NCBI GenBank assembly: GCA_036645575.1
Contig: JAVXNW010000002.1
Location: 26,659-90,658 of the forward strand
From: JAVXNW01 sp036645575
GTDB taxonomy: Bacteria > Bacillota > Clostridia > Christensenellales > Aristaeellaceae
Direction: 5' to 3'
Length of the DNA stretch: 64,000 nt
Under the pieces are notes generated by a model. It searched no databases. It saw nothing but the letters and a program-made list of their open reading frames with translations, and was not told the DNA's origin. A program made the translations under genes and the position numbers. Shown in pieces: positions 1 through 8,600 of this stretch (position 1 is the first letter of the stretch; each line of letters begins with the position of its first letter).

Positions 1-976
1 GCCCTGAAATCAGCTGATAAAAGCCCTTTCGGAACATGGCGATCACGTTCGGGTACACGTTTTCGCGCATGAGCCCCAGCGTCATCACCAGCACCAGCAG
101 CGTGCAGGTCGTGGCAAAGGTGACCGTCTCGATGTTTTTGCGCAATTCCTTTCGGTTGCCGGTCAATACCGCGTGGTGCAGCGCGAAGTTAAACGAGCCG
201 ATCACGAAGAACACCACGGTCGCCAGTTCGAAAAACGCGCTGTGGTAGTAGAGCACGTTTTGAGACATCGGCCCAAAGCCGCCCGTGCTCCACGCGGAAA
301 AGTAGATCCACAGGCCGTGCAGAAACGCGCGACCGACCGGAAGCCCCGCGTTGATCGCCGCCAGCCACATGACCATGGTGCCAATCACCATGTAGACGAG
401 GCTGATCGACCAGATGCGCCGCGAGGTGCTGACGGCGTTCGGGAACAGGCGCTCGTCTTTTCCCTCGCCCACGTACATCTTGTACGCGCCGCTCTGGTTC
501 TTTGTGAGGAAGGTGAGCGCCAGCACCACCATGCCCTGCCCGCCCACAAACGTGAGCACATGCCGCCACATGTTGATGCCGACCGACAGGTGATCCATGT
601 CCTGCACCAGCGTGACGCCGGTGGTCGTAAGTCCGCTCATCACGTCAAAGCAGGCGTCCAGATAGGACAGGTAGTCACCCGACAGCGCGTAGGGCAGCGC
701 GCACAGAAGCGTTCCCAGAAACCACGCGCCCGCCGCCGCCGCCATGCCCTCGCCAAAGCTCATGGACGCGTTGCGCCGCGCGTAGCCCAGCAGGATCATC
801 GCGCACCCGACGATCACCGCAATCGACCCGGTCGCGCAGAATATGAGCGCAATGCGCCATTCGTGGTAAACGAGCGAGGACGCAACCGGCAGCAGTTGCA
901 ATGCGCCCAGCGCCGATAGGACGATTCCGACAAAATATACGATCGTCAGCGCCCTGTTCTCCGTCTTTTCAATCAT
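1..976 (-). CDS. trkH: Trk potassium uptake protein TrkH, 3' end outside window
   Basis: Membrane subunit of a Trk/Ktr-type potassium uptake system, which moves K+ through a pore gated by cytoplasmic RCK proteins. The start ATG at 976 has a GAGGGA ribosome binding site. The frame stays open to the left edge, so about 325 codons of a family usually 450-490 residues long are present. A hydrophobic helix follows the start (TIVYFVGIVLSALGAL). Two pore-loop signatures are visible: SGLTTTGVTL near residue 112 and STGGFGPMSQN near residue 230. It is the last visible gene of a minus-strand potassium operon with trkA upstream. The antisense frame across it is an artefact of high GC content. The family call is firm; the exact subfamily (TrkH or KtrB) is not resolved. 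Confidence 0.9.
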   Translation of the reverse strand, partial: MIEKTENRALTIVYFVGIVLSALGALQLLPVASSLVYHEWRIALIFCATGSIAVIVGCAMILLGYARRNASMSFGEGMAAAAGAWFLGTLLCALPYALSGDYLSYLDACFDVMSGLTTTGVTLVQDMDHLSVGINMWRHVLTFVGGQGMVVLALTFLTKNQSGAYKMYVGEGKDERLFPNAVSTSRRIWSISLVYMVIGTMVMWLAAINAGLPVGRAFLHGLWIYFSAWSTGGFGPMSQNVLYYHSAFFELATVVFFVIGSFNFALHHAVLTGNRKELRKNIETVTFATTCTLLVLVMTLGLMRENVYPNVIAMFRKGFYQLISG

Positions 977-1082
977 TTCCCGTCCCTCTTTATCGGCTAT
1001 TCTCTATTCGCCGCGTTCAAAAACAGCGGCGCGCGAGCGCCACGCGCCCGTGCCCAGTTCGCGCCCGGTTAGCGCCCAATCC

Positions 1083-1182
1083 GCGCCCAATCCGCGCATT
1101 CGTCCGCGCCCGGTGCGCGGCAAATCTGTGCCCAATCCGCGCATTCGTCCGCGCCCGGTGCGCGGCAAATCTGTGCCCAATC
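1083..1182. repeat. 45-bp tandem direct repeat, two copies plus a partial third
   Basis: Two nearly identical 45-bp units lie at 1083-1127 and 1128-1172. They differ only in the second base (GCGCCCAATCC against GTGCCCAATCC). A third copy breaks off after about 10 bp. Degenerate GCGCCCAATCC pieces precede the array from about 1050. The block occupies the gap between the small ORF ending at 1204 and the trkH start. Frames on both strands stay open because 45 is divisible by three, but their arginine-rich translations resemble nothing and I do not call a gene. Confidence 0.85.
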
Positions 1183-1203
1183 CGTGCCCAGTCCGTCACC
1201 TAC

Positions 1204-1317
1204 TTAAAATAGGCACAGCGCCGACAGGATCAGCCCCGCGCCGATCACCGGCAGCGTGCAGACGACTTCGCTCAAAACGCCCTTGACGAGCTTTCCCAAA
1301 TACACTTTGTTTTTCAT
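1204..1317 (-). CDS. 37-residue membrane peptide between trkA and trkH
   Basis: A small ORF, probably translated. Its ATG (1315-1317) lies three bases after the trkA stop, and a perfect GGAGG, inside the last trkA codons, sits about 10 bases upstream. This suggests translational coupling. The peptide starts MKNKVYLGKLVKGVLSEVVC and ends in a 17-residue hydrophobic stretch (TLPVIGAGLILSALCLF), giving a basic, amphipathic N-terminus and one likely membrane helix. By position it may be an accessory peptide of the Trk transporter, comparable in size and logic to KdpF of the Kdp pump. That role is inference. It is followed by the 45-bp repeats and then trkH. Confidence 0.6.
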   Translation of the reverse strand: MKNKVYLGKLVKGVLSEVVCTLPVIGAGLILSALCLF

Positions 1318-1320
1318 GGT

Positions 1321-1998
1321 TTACTTTCCTCCGATTTCGCTAAATCCGCCCAGCACTTCGGGCAGTTCTTCCTTGCGCCCCATGACGATCACGCTGTCGC
1401 CCGCCAGCAATTGCGTCTCGCCGCCCGGGATGATCGCCTCGTCCGCGCGCAGAACCGACAACAGGATCATGCCCTTGGGAAGGCCCAAATCCATCACGCG
1501 CTTCCCGGCAAATTTGCTCTCCGGCTCCACGGCCGCCTCGCGAATGCGCACGCTTTCCGACCTTGTGCGCAGCAACCGGTTGACGTCGGTCCAGTCCAGT
1601 TCTTGGTTGATGATGCCCGCGATGCGCGCCGTGCTGCTGACGACCGAATCCACGCCCAGTTTTTCAAACACGCGAATGTTCTTGGGGTTGTTGACGCGCG
1701 ATATCGTGCGCGGCACGCCGAAGTACTCCTTGGCGAATTGGCAGGCGACAAAGTTGTTCTGATCCTGCCCGGTCACCGCGATCAGCACCTGCGCGTGGGC
1801 GACCCCCGCCTCGCGCAGGCAGGCCACGTCCGTTCCGTCCGCATGGGTCACCTCGACGTATTTTCCGCCCATTTCCGAGGCGATGCGCTCGCAGCACTTG
1901 GCGTCCTTTTCGATCATCATGACGTGGTGCTTTTGCGCAATCAGCGTCTTGACCAGATAGTACCCGACGTTTCCGCCGCCGACGATTGCGATTTTCAT
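1321..1998 (-). CDS. trkA: TrkA-family potassium channel regulator, two-domain
   Basis: Cytoplasmic RCK protein of 225 residues that gates the Trk potassium channel by binding nucleotide. The N-terminal TrkA-N Rossmann domain begins MKIAIVGGGNVGYYLVKTL, with the glycine-rich dinucleotide loop at residues 7-12 and the acidic strand end MIEKD near 28-32. The C-terminal third (EPESKFAGKRVMDLGLPKGM and IPGGETQLLAGDSVIVMG) is an RCK_C/TrkA-C domain, the module that often binds c-di-AMP or other ligands in Gram-positive bacteria. The start overlaps the end of the upstream trkA-N gene by 4 bp (ATGA). The same transcript continues into the 37-residue peptide and trkH. The length is about half of the E. 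coli TrkA, as is usual for single-unit RCK proteins. Confidence 0.93.
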   Translation of the reverse strand: MKIAIVGGGNVGYYLVKTLIAQKHHVMMIEKDAKCCERIASEMGGKYVEVTHADGTDVACLREAGVAHAQVLIAVTGQDQNNFVACQFAKEYFGVPRTISRVNNPKNIRVFEKLGVDSVVSSTARIAGIINQELDWTDVNRLLRTRSESVRIREAAVEPESKFAGKRVMDLGLPKGMILLSVLRADEAIIPGGETQLLAGDSVIVMGRKEELPEVLGGFSEIGGK

Positions 1999-2405
1999 TT
2001 ATGCGCGCCTCCCGTCAGTTCTCCCGAAAACATATCGACCGCCAGCGTGGTCGGGCAGATGGTGTCAAAGCCCATTTGCTTGAGCACCGCCGCGCGCTCG
2101 GGGTCGTAGGCGCGCGTGACGACCGCCTTTACGTGGTAGAGCGCCCGCGCGATCTGCGAGGTCATCACGTTCATGTTGTCGTCGGGCGTAACCGCCGCCA
2201 GCGCGTCCGCCCGCTCGATTCCGGCGGTTTTGAGCACCTCTTCGTCGATGGGCATGCCCACCACGGTCATGCCGTTAAACCCCGCGCCCAACTGCTCAAA
2301 GCTCGCCGCGTCGCGGTCGATGATCGCCACGTTGTGCCCCGCCTCCGAAAGTTTTTTTGCGAGGTTGGCGCCCAGCTTCCCGCAGCCCGCAATGATGATA
2401 TACAT
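1995..2405 (-). CDS. Solitary TrkA-N (RCK_N) domain protein
   Basis: A 136-residue protein made of one nucleotide-binding TrkA-N domain. It starts MYIIIAGCGKLGANLAKKL with the dinucleotide loop G-C-G-K-L-G at residues 7-12 and IIDRD near residues 28-32. There is no C-terminal RCK_C domain, unlike the downstream trkA product. Its stop overlaps the trkA start by 4 bp, so both RCK subunits are probably made together and may form mixed rings on the TrkH channel. Two unequal RCK proteins encoded next to each other occur in other Clostridia. Which of them binds TrkH cannot be told from sequence. Confidence 0.88.
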   Translation of the reverse strand: MYIIIAGCGKLGANLAKKLSEAGHNVAIIDRDAASFEQLGAGFNGMTVVGMPIDEEVLKTAGIERADALAAVTPDDNMNVMTSQIARALYHVKAVVTRAYDPERAAVLKQMGFDTICPTTLAVDMFSGELTGGAHK

Positions 2406-2456
2406 GTCTTCCGTTCCGCCTTTCTTTCGCGGTTTTCGCGATCTCTTCGCTTTCCG

Positions 2457-2801
2457 CTATTTCGCGCCATTGCCCGCGCAATCTTTTGCCTTGGCAAAAT
2501 GATCTTCACAGTCTTCCTCGCAGTAGGCCGCCTTGCGCGCCTGATAGATCGCGCCAAACGCCTCCAAGTTCCACGCCGCGGGCCGGTAGGTCGCATCCAG
2601 CGCGCACGCCGCCCGAAAGTGCTTCATGGCGTCTGTGTGCCGCGCCTTTTCCTCGAGCAGCAGCCCCATCAGGTTATGCGGCGTCGCGTCGTGCGGGCAG
2701 CGGAACATCGCCTCGCTCAAAAGCACCTCGCATTCGTTCAATCGCTTTTCGCGGATCAATTCCCGCGCCCCATCAATCACGTCGCGCAAACGCTCTTCCA
2801 T
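2457..2801 (-). CDS. Small TPR-like helical protein
   Basis: About 114 residues, mostly helical, with TPR-like spacing: RELIREKRLNECEVLLSEAM, then a second unit around HNLMGLLLEEKARHTDAMKH and a third around FRAACALDATYRPAAWNLEA. The C-terminus is rich in charged residues and cysteine. I start it at the ATG at 2801 because GGGAG lies nine bases upstream; the in-frame ATG at 2810 would sit directly against that site. Longer in-frame extensions cross the promoter region of the divergent gene and are unlikely. It is first in the potassium operon, 51 bp from the trkA-N gene. Its function is unknown; TPR folds usually bind proteins. Confidence 0.7.
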   Translation of the reverse strand: MEERLRDVIDGARELIREKRLNECEVLLSEAMFRCPHDATPHNLMGLLLEEKARHTDAMKHFRAACALDATYRPAAWNLEAFGAIYQARKAAYCEEDCEDHFAKAKDCAGNGAK

Positions 2802-2815
2802 CGTTGACATCTCCC

Positions 2816-2857
2816 TTTCCGGCAGTCGGGTCTTTCTTTCCGGCGGTCGGGTCTTTC
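2816..2857. repeat. 21-bp tandem repeat, two copies
   Basis: Two 21-bp units (TTTCCGGCRGTCGGGTCTTTC) at 2816-2836 and 2837-2857 differ at one base. They lie just upstream of the TPR-like gene start, in the divergent promoter region shared with the NYN gene. Confidence 0.8.
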
Positions 2858-2976
2858 CTTGCGGCATTTGGTATGCTCGTATGATACCGCGAATCGTGCA
2901 AGGGTGCCGCTCAGACTTTCGCCACGGTGTAATCAATTTGTTAGTCTTCATGCAAAAAAAGGCATGGGGCTTTGTC

Positions 2977-3005
2977 TTGACAATTGCGCCCGAAGGCGGT
3001 ACACT
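2977..3005 (+). promoter_or_regulatory. Sigma-A type promoter of the NYN-LOTUS gene
   Basis: TTGACA at 2977-2982, a 17-bp spacer and TACACT at 3000-3005 give a strong vegetative promoter. Transcription should start near 3012. An apparent ATG at 3007 in the coding frame therefore lies too far upstream to be the real start, which decides the start of the following gene. Confidence 0.8.
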
Positions 3006-3048
3006 AATGAGAGAATGCAAAATTTGGATCGTGAATCGGGGTAAAACT

Positions 3049-4026
3049 GTGGGAAAAGCTAATTTCGCCGTATTTGTTGACCTAGAGAACGCGGGCGCGA
3101 AGGAATCCATGCTCACCAACATCATCGAGAAGGTAAAAATTCGCGGGGACATTCTGCTGGGCAAGGTGTACGGCTATACGGATCGCTATACGCAATTGCG
3201 CGAGTGCCTCCTGTCCAATACCTTTTACGTCGTGCCCTCCATTCGCTATGGCAAGGCGCAAAAGAACAATCTTGACATTCAGCTGGTCATCGACGCGCTC
3301 GAAGTCGCGTACATGAACCCGCTGATCGACTCCTTCTGCATCGTCTCGGGCGACAGCGACTATACGCCGCTCGTGGGCAAGCTCAAGTCGATGGGCAAGC
3401 ATGTGCTGGGCATCTCGCGCAGCGAGGTCGCCTCGGGCATATTCATCAAGGCCTGCAACGAGTTCATCTTTCTGGAGTCAGTCGCGGTCAAAAAGCAGCC
3501 GCCGGTTCCGACCAGCAAGGAAAAGGAAGCGCCCAGCGACATTCAGGAATTGATCACGCTGGTCGAGACCATATTGGCCGATCAGGACGAAGACGTGATG
3601 TTCGCAAGCGAGCTCAAAGACACGATCATGCGCCTGCGCCCCGACTTCAGCGAGCGCACCTACGGCTTTTCGACGTTTGGCAAGCTGCTCAACCAGCTGG
3701 GTGAAAAGTCCGCCAACCTCAAGGTGTGGACGGAGAACTCCGCGGTCAAGGTGAGCCTTGCCGGCAGCGACGCGCCCACCAAACAGTTGTGCAAGGCCAA
3801 CTGGCTGGCCGCCTTCACCGATCAGCTCAACCGGTTCAAGCAGGACGGCTTTGAGCGAATCAACCCCTCCATTTTGAAAAGCGCGATACAGGGCGACTAT
3901 CCCGACTTCGAGGAGCGCCAGATCGGCTTTAAGCGCTTCAGCGACGTCATGAAACAGCTCGAAAAGGAAGGCCTGCTCGTCGTCGAGATGGACGGCGCGC
4001 ACACGATGCTGCTCAAGATCTGCTAA
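3049..4026 (+). CDS. NYN-domain protein with two LOTUS (OST-HTH) domains
   Basis: Predicted RNA-binding or RNA-processing protein of about 325 residues. The N-terminal half is an NYN (PIN-like nuclease) domain: FAVFVDLENAG supplies the first acidic residue and IVSGDSDYTPLVGKL carries the conserved S-G-D-S-D motif. Two tandem LOTUS/OST-HTH domains follow (ELITLVETILADQDEDVMFA onward, and WLAAFTDQLNRFKQDGFERI onward), each with the conserved pattern of a phenylalanine-rich loop (YGFSTFGKLL, IGFKRFSDVM). LOTUS domains bind RNA or G-quadruplexes. I choose the GTG at 3049 because the promoter -10 box ends at 3005 and a GGGG site precedes this GTG. An in-frame ATG at 3007 is possible only if transcription begins upstream. 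A terminator follows, so it is probably a single-gene unit. Confidence 0.88.
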   Translation: MGKANFAVFVDLENAGAKESMLTNIIEKVKIRGDILLGKVYGYTDRYTQLRECLLSNTFYVVPSIRYGKAQKNNLDIQLVIDALEVAYMNPLIDSFCIVSGDSDYTPLVGKLKSMGKHVLGISRSEVASGIFIKACNEFIFLESVAVKKQPPVPTSKEKEAPSDIQELITLVETILADQDEDVMFASELKDTIMRLRPDFSERTYGFSTFGKLLNQLGEKSANLKVWTENSAVKVSLAGSDAPTKQLCKANWLAAFTDQLNRFKQDGFERINPSILKSAIQGDYPDFEERQIGFKRFSDVMKQLEKEGLLVVEMDGAHTMLLKIC

Positions 4027-4067
4027 TGCGTCCGCTTGATGCGATGGATGAACATCCGGCGCGATAA

Positions 4068-4113
4068 ACGCGCAGGCCGTCTCCCCCACGGGCAATGGCC
4101 TGCGCGTCTTTTT
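4068..4113 (+). terminator. Rho-independent terminator after the NYN gene
   Basis: A perfect 11-bp inverted repeat, ACGCGCAGGCC (4068-4078) with GGCCTGCGCGT (4097-4107), is followed by CTTTTT. It closes the NYN-LOTUS unit before the next gene. Confidence 0.9.
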
Positions 4114-4140
4114 AAGCCCAATCGCCCGAGTGTTCCGCTA

Positions 4141-4171
4141 GGGAACCGCTTGCCCGGCAAGGGCGGTTCCC
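4141..4171. promoter_or_regulatory. Long hairpin upstream of the solute-binding protein gene
   Basis: GGGAACCGC (4141-4149) pairs with GCGGTTCCC (4163-4171), and the loop itself is palindromic (CTTGCC-C-GGCAAG). It ends 36 bases before the start codon at 4208 and has no T run. It could be an operator, an mRNA-stabilising stem or a weak second terminator. Only the structure is seen. Confidence 0.5.
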
Positions 4172-4207
4172 CCCAAATGATACGCAAGATGATTCGGAGG
4201 TTTTTGC

Positions 4208-5689
4208 ATGAAAAAGGCTCGACGCGGCGCTTGGGCACTGCTCATTTTGACTTTGCTTCTGGCGCTCTTTCTTGGCGGGTGCAAGGACAATGCCTACGGC
4301 TTGAGTCCCAAAGATCCCGAGTCGCTGATCGTGTGGCACTACTACAACGGCGCGCAGAAGGCCATGTTTGACCAGATGGTGACGCTGTTTAACGAGACCG
4401 TCGGCGCGGAAAAAGGCATTGCGATCGAGGCGTTCAGCCAGGGCGCGGTAGACGAGGTGAGCGCCCATGTGATGGACGCCATCCGGCAAAACGTGGGCGC
4501 GTCAAGCGTCCCCGACATCTTTGCCGCCTACGCGGACGCCGCGTACGACGTAAACCAAGCCGGCATGCTCGCGGAGATCGGGCAGTACTTGACCCCTAAA
4601 GAGCGCGAAGCCTACGTGCCCGCCTACATCGAGGAAGGCTCGTTTTATTCCGACAAGCTGTACATCATGCCGGTCGCCAAATCGACCGAGGTGCTGATCC
4701 TCAACGAGACCGACTACGACGCGTTTCAGGCGGCGACCGGCGTTTCGGACGCGGCGCTTGAGACGTGGGAGGGGCTTGCGCAGACCGCCCAGGCGTACTA
4801 CGCGTGGACGGACGCGCAGACCTCGGTTCCGGACGACGGCAAGGCCTTTTTCGGGCGGGACGCCATGGCCAACCACCTGATCATCGGGTCGCTTCAACTG
4901 GGCGCGGAGCTTTTGCCGGTGGAAAACAACGTGGCGAAGCCAAACCTAAACCGGGCGGCGCTGCGCAGAATCTGGGACACCTACTACGTGCCCTACATCA
5001 GCGGCTATTACGCCTCGATTGGGCGCTTCCGTTCAGACGACGCCAAGACCGGCGACATCATTGCGCTGGTCGGCTCGACCAGCGGCGCGTCGTATTTCCC
5101 GCGCAACGTCACCCGCCCGGACGGGACCACCTACCCGATAACAGCCAAGGTGCTGCCGCTTCCGAATTTCGAGGGCACGACGCCCTACGCGGTTCAGCAG
5201 GGCGCGGGCATGGCGGTGACCAAATCGACGCCCAAGCGCGAATATGCCGCGACGGTGTTCCTCAAGTGGTTCACCCAGCCCGAGCAGAACCTGCGCTTTT
5301 GCGTGGGATCGGGCTACCTTCCGGTGCAGGCCAAGGCCAATCGCCGCGAGGCGATCGACGCGCAGATCGATTCGCTGAACGCGCTTGATACGCCGATCAC
5401 CCCCTTGATGGTGGACGTCCTGCACGTGGGCGTCGATACGGTCATGACGTCTCACCTCTACACCGGCCGCGCCTTTGAGGGCGGCACCCAGGCGCGCGAC
5501 GTCGTAAATTCCACGCTGCAAGACCGCGCGCAGGAAGACCGCGCGGGCGTGCTTGCGCAGATGGCGCAGGGCATGTCCCACGCGGACGCGGTCGCCCTGT
5601 ACAATACCGACGCGCGCTTTGACGACTGGGTCGCCGTTTTTTCAAACGCGCTGACCGCCACCATCGAGGACGCCGCAAAAGGAGCGTAA
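4208..5689 (+). CDS. Extracellular solute-binding lipoprotein
   Basis: A 493-residue family 1 solute-binding protein, anchored outside the membrane by a lipidated cysteine (signal MKKARRGAWALLILTLLLAL, then LFLGGCKD with lipobox Cys 26). The mature part begins with the usual ESLIVWHYYNGAQKAMFDQM and contains the hinge-like VVTKSTPKREYAATVFLKWF region (here AVTKSTPKREYAATVFLKWF). The ribosome binding site is CGGAGG. No ABC permease or ATPase lies nearby. Instead, three bases after the stop begins a transmembrane GGDEF-EAL gene. It therefore probably senses a ligand and signals to that protein rather than feeding a transporter. The ligand is unknown; the family binds sugars, oligosaccharides or similar compounds. 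Confidence 0.85.
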   Translation: MKKARRGAWALLILTLLLALFLGGCKDNAYGLSPKDPESLIVWHYYNGAQKAMFDQMVTLFNETVGAEKGIAIEAFSQGAVDEVSAHVMDAIRQNVGASSVPDIFAAYADAAYDVNQAGMLAEIGQYLTPKEREAYVPAYIEEGSFYSDKLYIMPVAKSTEVLILNETDYDAFQAATGVSDAALETWEGLAQTAQAYYAWTDAQTSVPDDGKAFFGRDAMANHLIIGSLQLGAELLPVENNVAKPNLNRAALRRIWDTYYVPYISGYYASIGRFRSDDAKTGDIIALVGSTSGASYFPRNVTRPDGTTYPITAKVLPLPNFEGTTPYAVQQGAGMAVTKSTPKREYAATVFLKWFTQPEQNLRFCVGSGYLPVQAKANRREAIDAQIDSLNALDTPITPLMVDVLHVGVDTVMTSHLYTGRAFEGGTQARDVVNSTLQDRAQEDRAGVLAQMAQGMSHADAVALYNTDARFDDWVAVFSNALTATIEDAAKGA

Positions 5690-5692
5690 GAA

Positions 5693-8600
5693 ATGGACGC
5701 AAAGACCCCGTCGCACGCACGGCAGTCGCGCAATACGATCCTCTCGCGGCTGCTCATCCCCGTCATGCTCATTATGCTCCTGCAGTCTTGTCTGCACATC
5801 GCGCTTCTGTGGCAGGGCGGCGTCATTTCCCATGCCGATCAGAACGCCTACGACGTGCTGCGCGAGCGGGTGAGCGGGCGCGCGCGCTACCTCGAAAACG
5901 ACATGGTGCACAAGTGGAGCGCCATTGGCGAGACCGAGGCCGCGATCCTTGACACGCTGTCAAACGCGCTTGCGGGGACCCAATACGACATCACCGACAT
6001 CGCCCACAACGCGGTGCTCAACAACCAGCTGGTCGAGCGGATGGCGCCGCACCTCATCTACATGTTGCGCAAGAACATGGTGACCGGCGCGTTTGTGATG
6101 CTGGACGGCCCGGGCCTCACCCACGACCAGGCGGGGCTGTCGCGCGCCGGCTTTTACGTGCGCGATCCGGACCCCACGAGCTATTCCGACGATAACCTCG
6201 ATCTGCTGGTCGAGCGGGGCATGCCGGCCACCGCCAAGCGCCTGGGGCTTACCCTCAACGCCTGTTGGGAGAGCACCTTTACCCTTTCGCCCGAGGAGGA
6301 CAATCGCTTTTATTTCGAGCCACTGCGCGCCGCGAAGGCGGGCTCGTCGCGCAGTTCCGGACAGTATGGCTACTGGTCGGGCGGGATGAAGCTGGACGCA
6401 AACGACATTCCCTCGCTCACCTACTCGATCCCGCTGATCTGCGCGGGCGGCGCGGTCGTCGGCGTGATGGGCGTAGACCTAAGCGAAAGCTATCTGCGCA
6501 GCCTGCTCACCTACGATGAATTGCTGCCCGGCAAGGCGGGCGCCTACTGCCTCGCGGTCACAGAAAACAGCGGGCAGAGCTATCGGCGCATCATGTCAAA
6601 CGGCCCGATGTACGCCCTCACGATGGGCGGGGCGGATACGTTCACGATCGGCAGCGAAATCTCCGCGTCCATCTACCACATGGCGGGCAGCGCGCCCGGG
6701 TACGGCAATGTGCTGGGCTGCATCAGCCCGCTCACGCTCTACAATCAAAATACGCCCTTTTGCGCCCAGCAGTGGGCGCTCATTGGCGTGGCGGGTCAAA
6801 GCGACCTGCTCAATTTTTCCGATCAGCTGACCCGCATGGCGTGGGCGGTATCCGCGTTTTCGCTGTCGCTGGGCGTGTTGTGCGTGTATCTGGCCAGCCG
6901 GATGATGACGCGGCCGATCACGGAACTGGCGTGCAGCCTGCGAAAGAGCGACCCCAACCAGCCGATCTCGCTGCCCAAATTGGGCATTCGCGAAATCGAC
7001 CAATTGACCGACTCGATCGAGACGCTGAGCGCCTCGGTGGCCGACTCGGCCTCCAAGATATCCAAGATCCTGTCGCTCACCAAGGACACCATCGGCGTCT
7101 TTGAGTCAAGCGGCACCGGCGACTACGTCTTTTGCAGCAGCAACCTCTTTGCGCTGCTCGGTTGGCCCGATCCGCCCACCAGCAACGACGGCGTCTATCT
7201 GCGCAACGCGCTCTTTGACGCGCGCATGGCCGTTCTGGAGGCGCACTTGTTTGATGAGCAGGAAGGCATCTACCTCGTGACCAACGCTTCGGGCGCCTCG
7301 CGGTACGTGCAGCTAACCAAGCTCATGGAGCAAGAGAAGCTGCTGGGCGCGATCACCGACGTGACCAGCACCATCCTGACCAAGCAAAAGATCGAATACG
7401 AGCGCGACTACGACCTGTTGACGGGGCTTAACAACCGGCGCGCCTTTGAGCAAAAGCTGCGGCTGTTGTTTGCAAGCAGCGCGGCGCTCGGCCATTGCGC
7501 GCTCATCATGTGGGACCTGGACGACCTCAAGTACATCAACGACACCTACGGCCACGATCTGGGCGACAACTACATCATCGCGCTGGCCGAGTGCCTGAGC
7601 ACCTTCTCGCGCAGTGATTCCTGCGTCGTCGCGCGCCGCTCCGGGGATGAGTTCTACGCCTTTGTGCACGGCTATCCCGATCATCAGGCGATCGAAGAGG
7701 CGGTCGAGAACATCTGGCAGCACATCCTCACCCAGCCGTTTTTGCTGCCGGGCGGCATCGATTACCGCATCCACGTGTCGGCGGGCGTCTCTTGGTATCC
7801 CGAGGACGCGACCACTTGGCAGGAGCTATTGCGCTATGCCGACTACGCCATGTACAACGTCAAGCACACCGGCAAGGGCAACCTGCGCGCCTTTGACAAG
7901 GCCGCTTACCAGAGCGACCAGTCGCTCCTGTACGGCACGGAATCGCTCAACGAATTGATCGAAAAGGCGCATGTGCGCTACGCCTTCCAGCCGATCGTAT
8001 CGGTGGGCACGCAAACGGTCTACGGCTACGAGCTGCTGATGCGCCCGGAGAGTACGCAATTCCCCTCGCCTAGCGACGTGCTGCGCATCGCGCAGGCGCA
8101 GACAAAGCTCTACCAGATCGAGCGGATCACTTGGGTCACCGCACTGGCCGCGTTTGTCGAGCGCGTGCGCGCGGGCGCCATTGCCCCCGATCAATACGCG
8201 TTCATCAACTCCATCGCGAGCCAGAACCTGACGCAGGCGGACCTTACGCTGATTGAGCGCACCTACGCGCCCTACCTCAAGCGGGTGGTGGTCGAGATCA
8301 TCGAGAGCGAGCCGGGCACCGATCAGAACGTGCGCGACAAGGCGGAAGTGATCAAGCACTGGGGCGCGCAGACCGCGATTGACGACTACGGCGTGGGCTA
8401 CAACAGCGAGGCCTCGCTCATCTTCCTGTCGCCTGACCTGGTGAAACTCGATATGTCCATCGTGCGCGGCATCGACAAAAACCAGAACCTGCAAAACCTG
8501 GTGCGCAGCATCATGGGCTACGTGCGCACGCGCGGCGTGCGCGTCATCGCGGAAGGCGTCGAGACCGAGGGCGAGATGCGCGAACTCGTGCGTCAGGGCG

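Noticed and set aside
173..919. Long plus-strand frame opposite trkH
   Set aside because: Its Arg/His/Ala-rich translation is the usual antisense shadow of a GC-rich gene. The minus strand carries clear TrkH pore motifs.
1017..1199. Frames on both strands through the 45-bp repeats
   Set aside because: They stay open because the unit is divisible by three. There is no ribosome binding site and the composition is unlike a protein.
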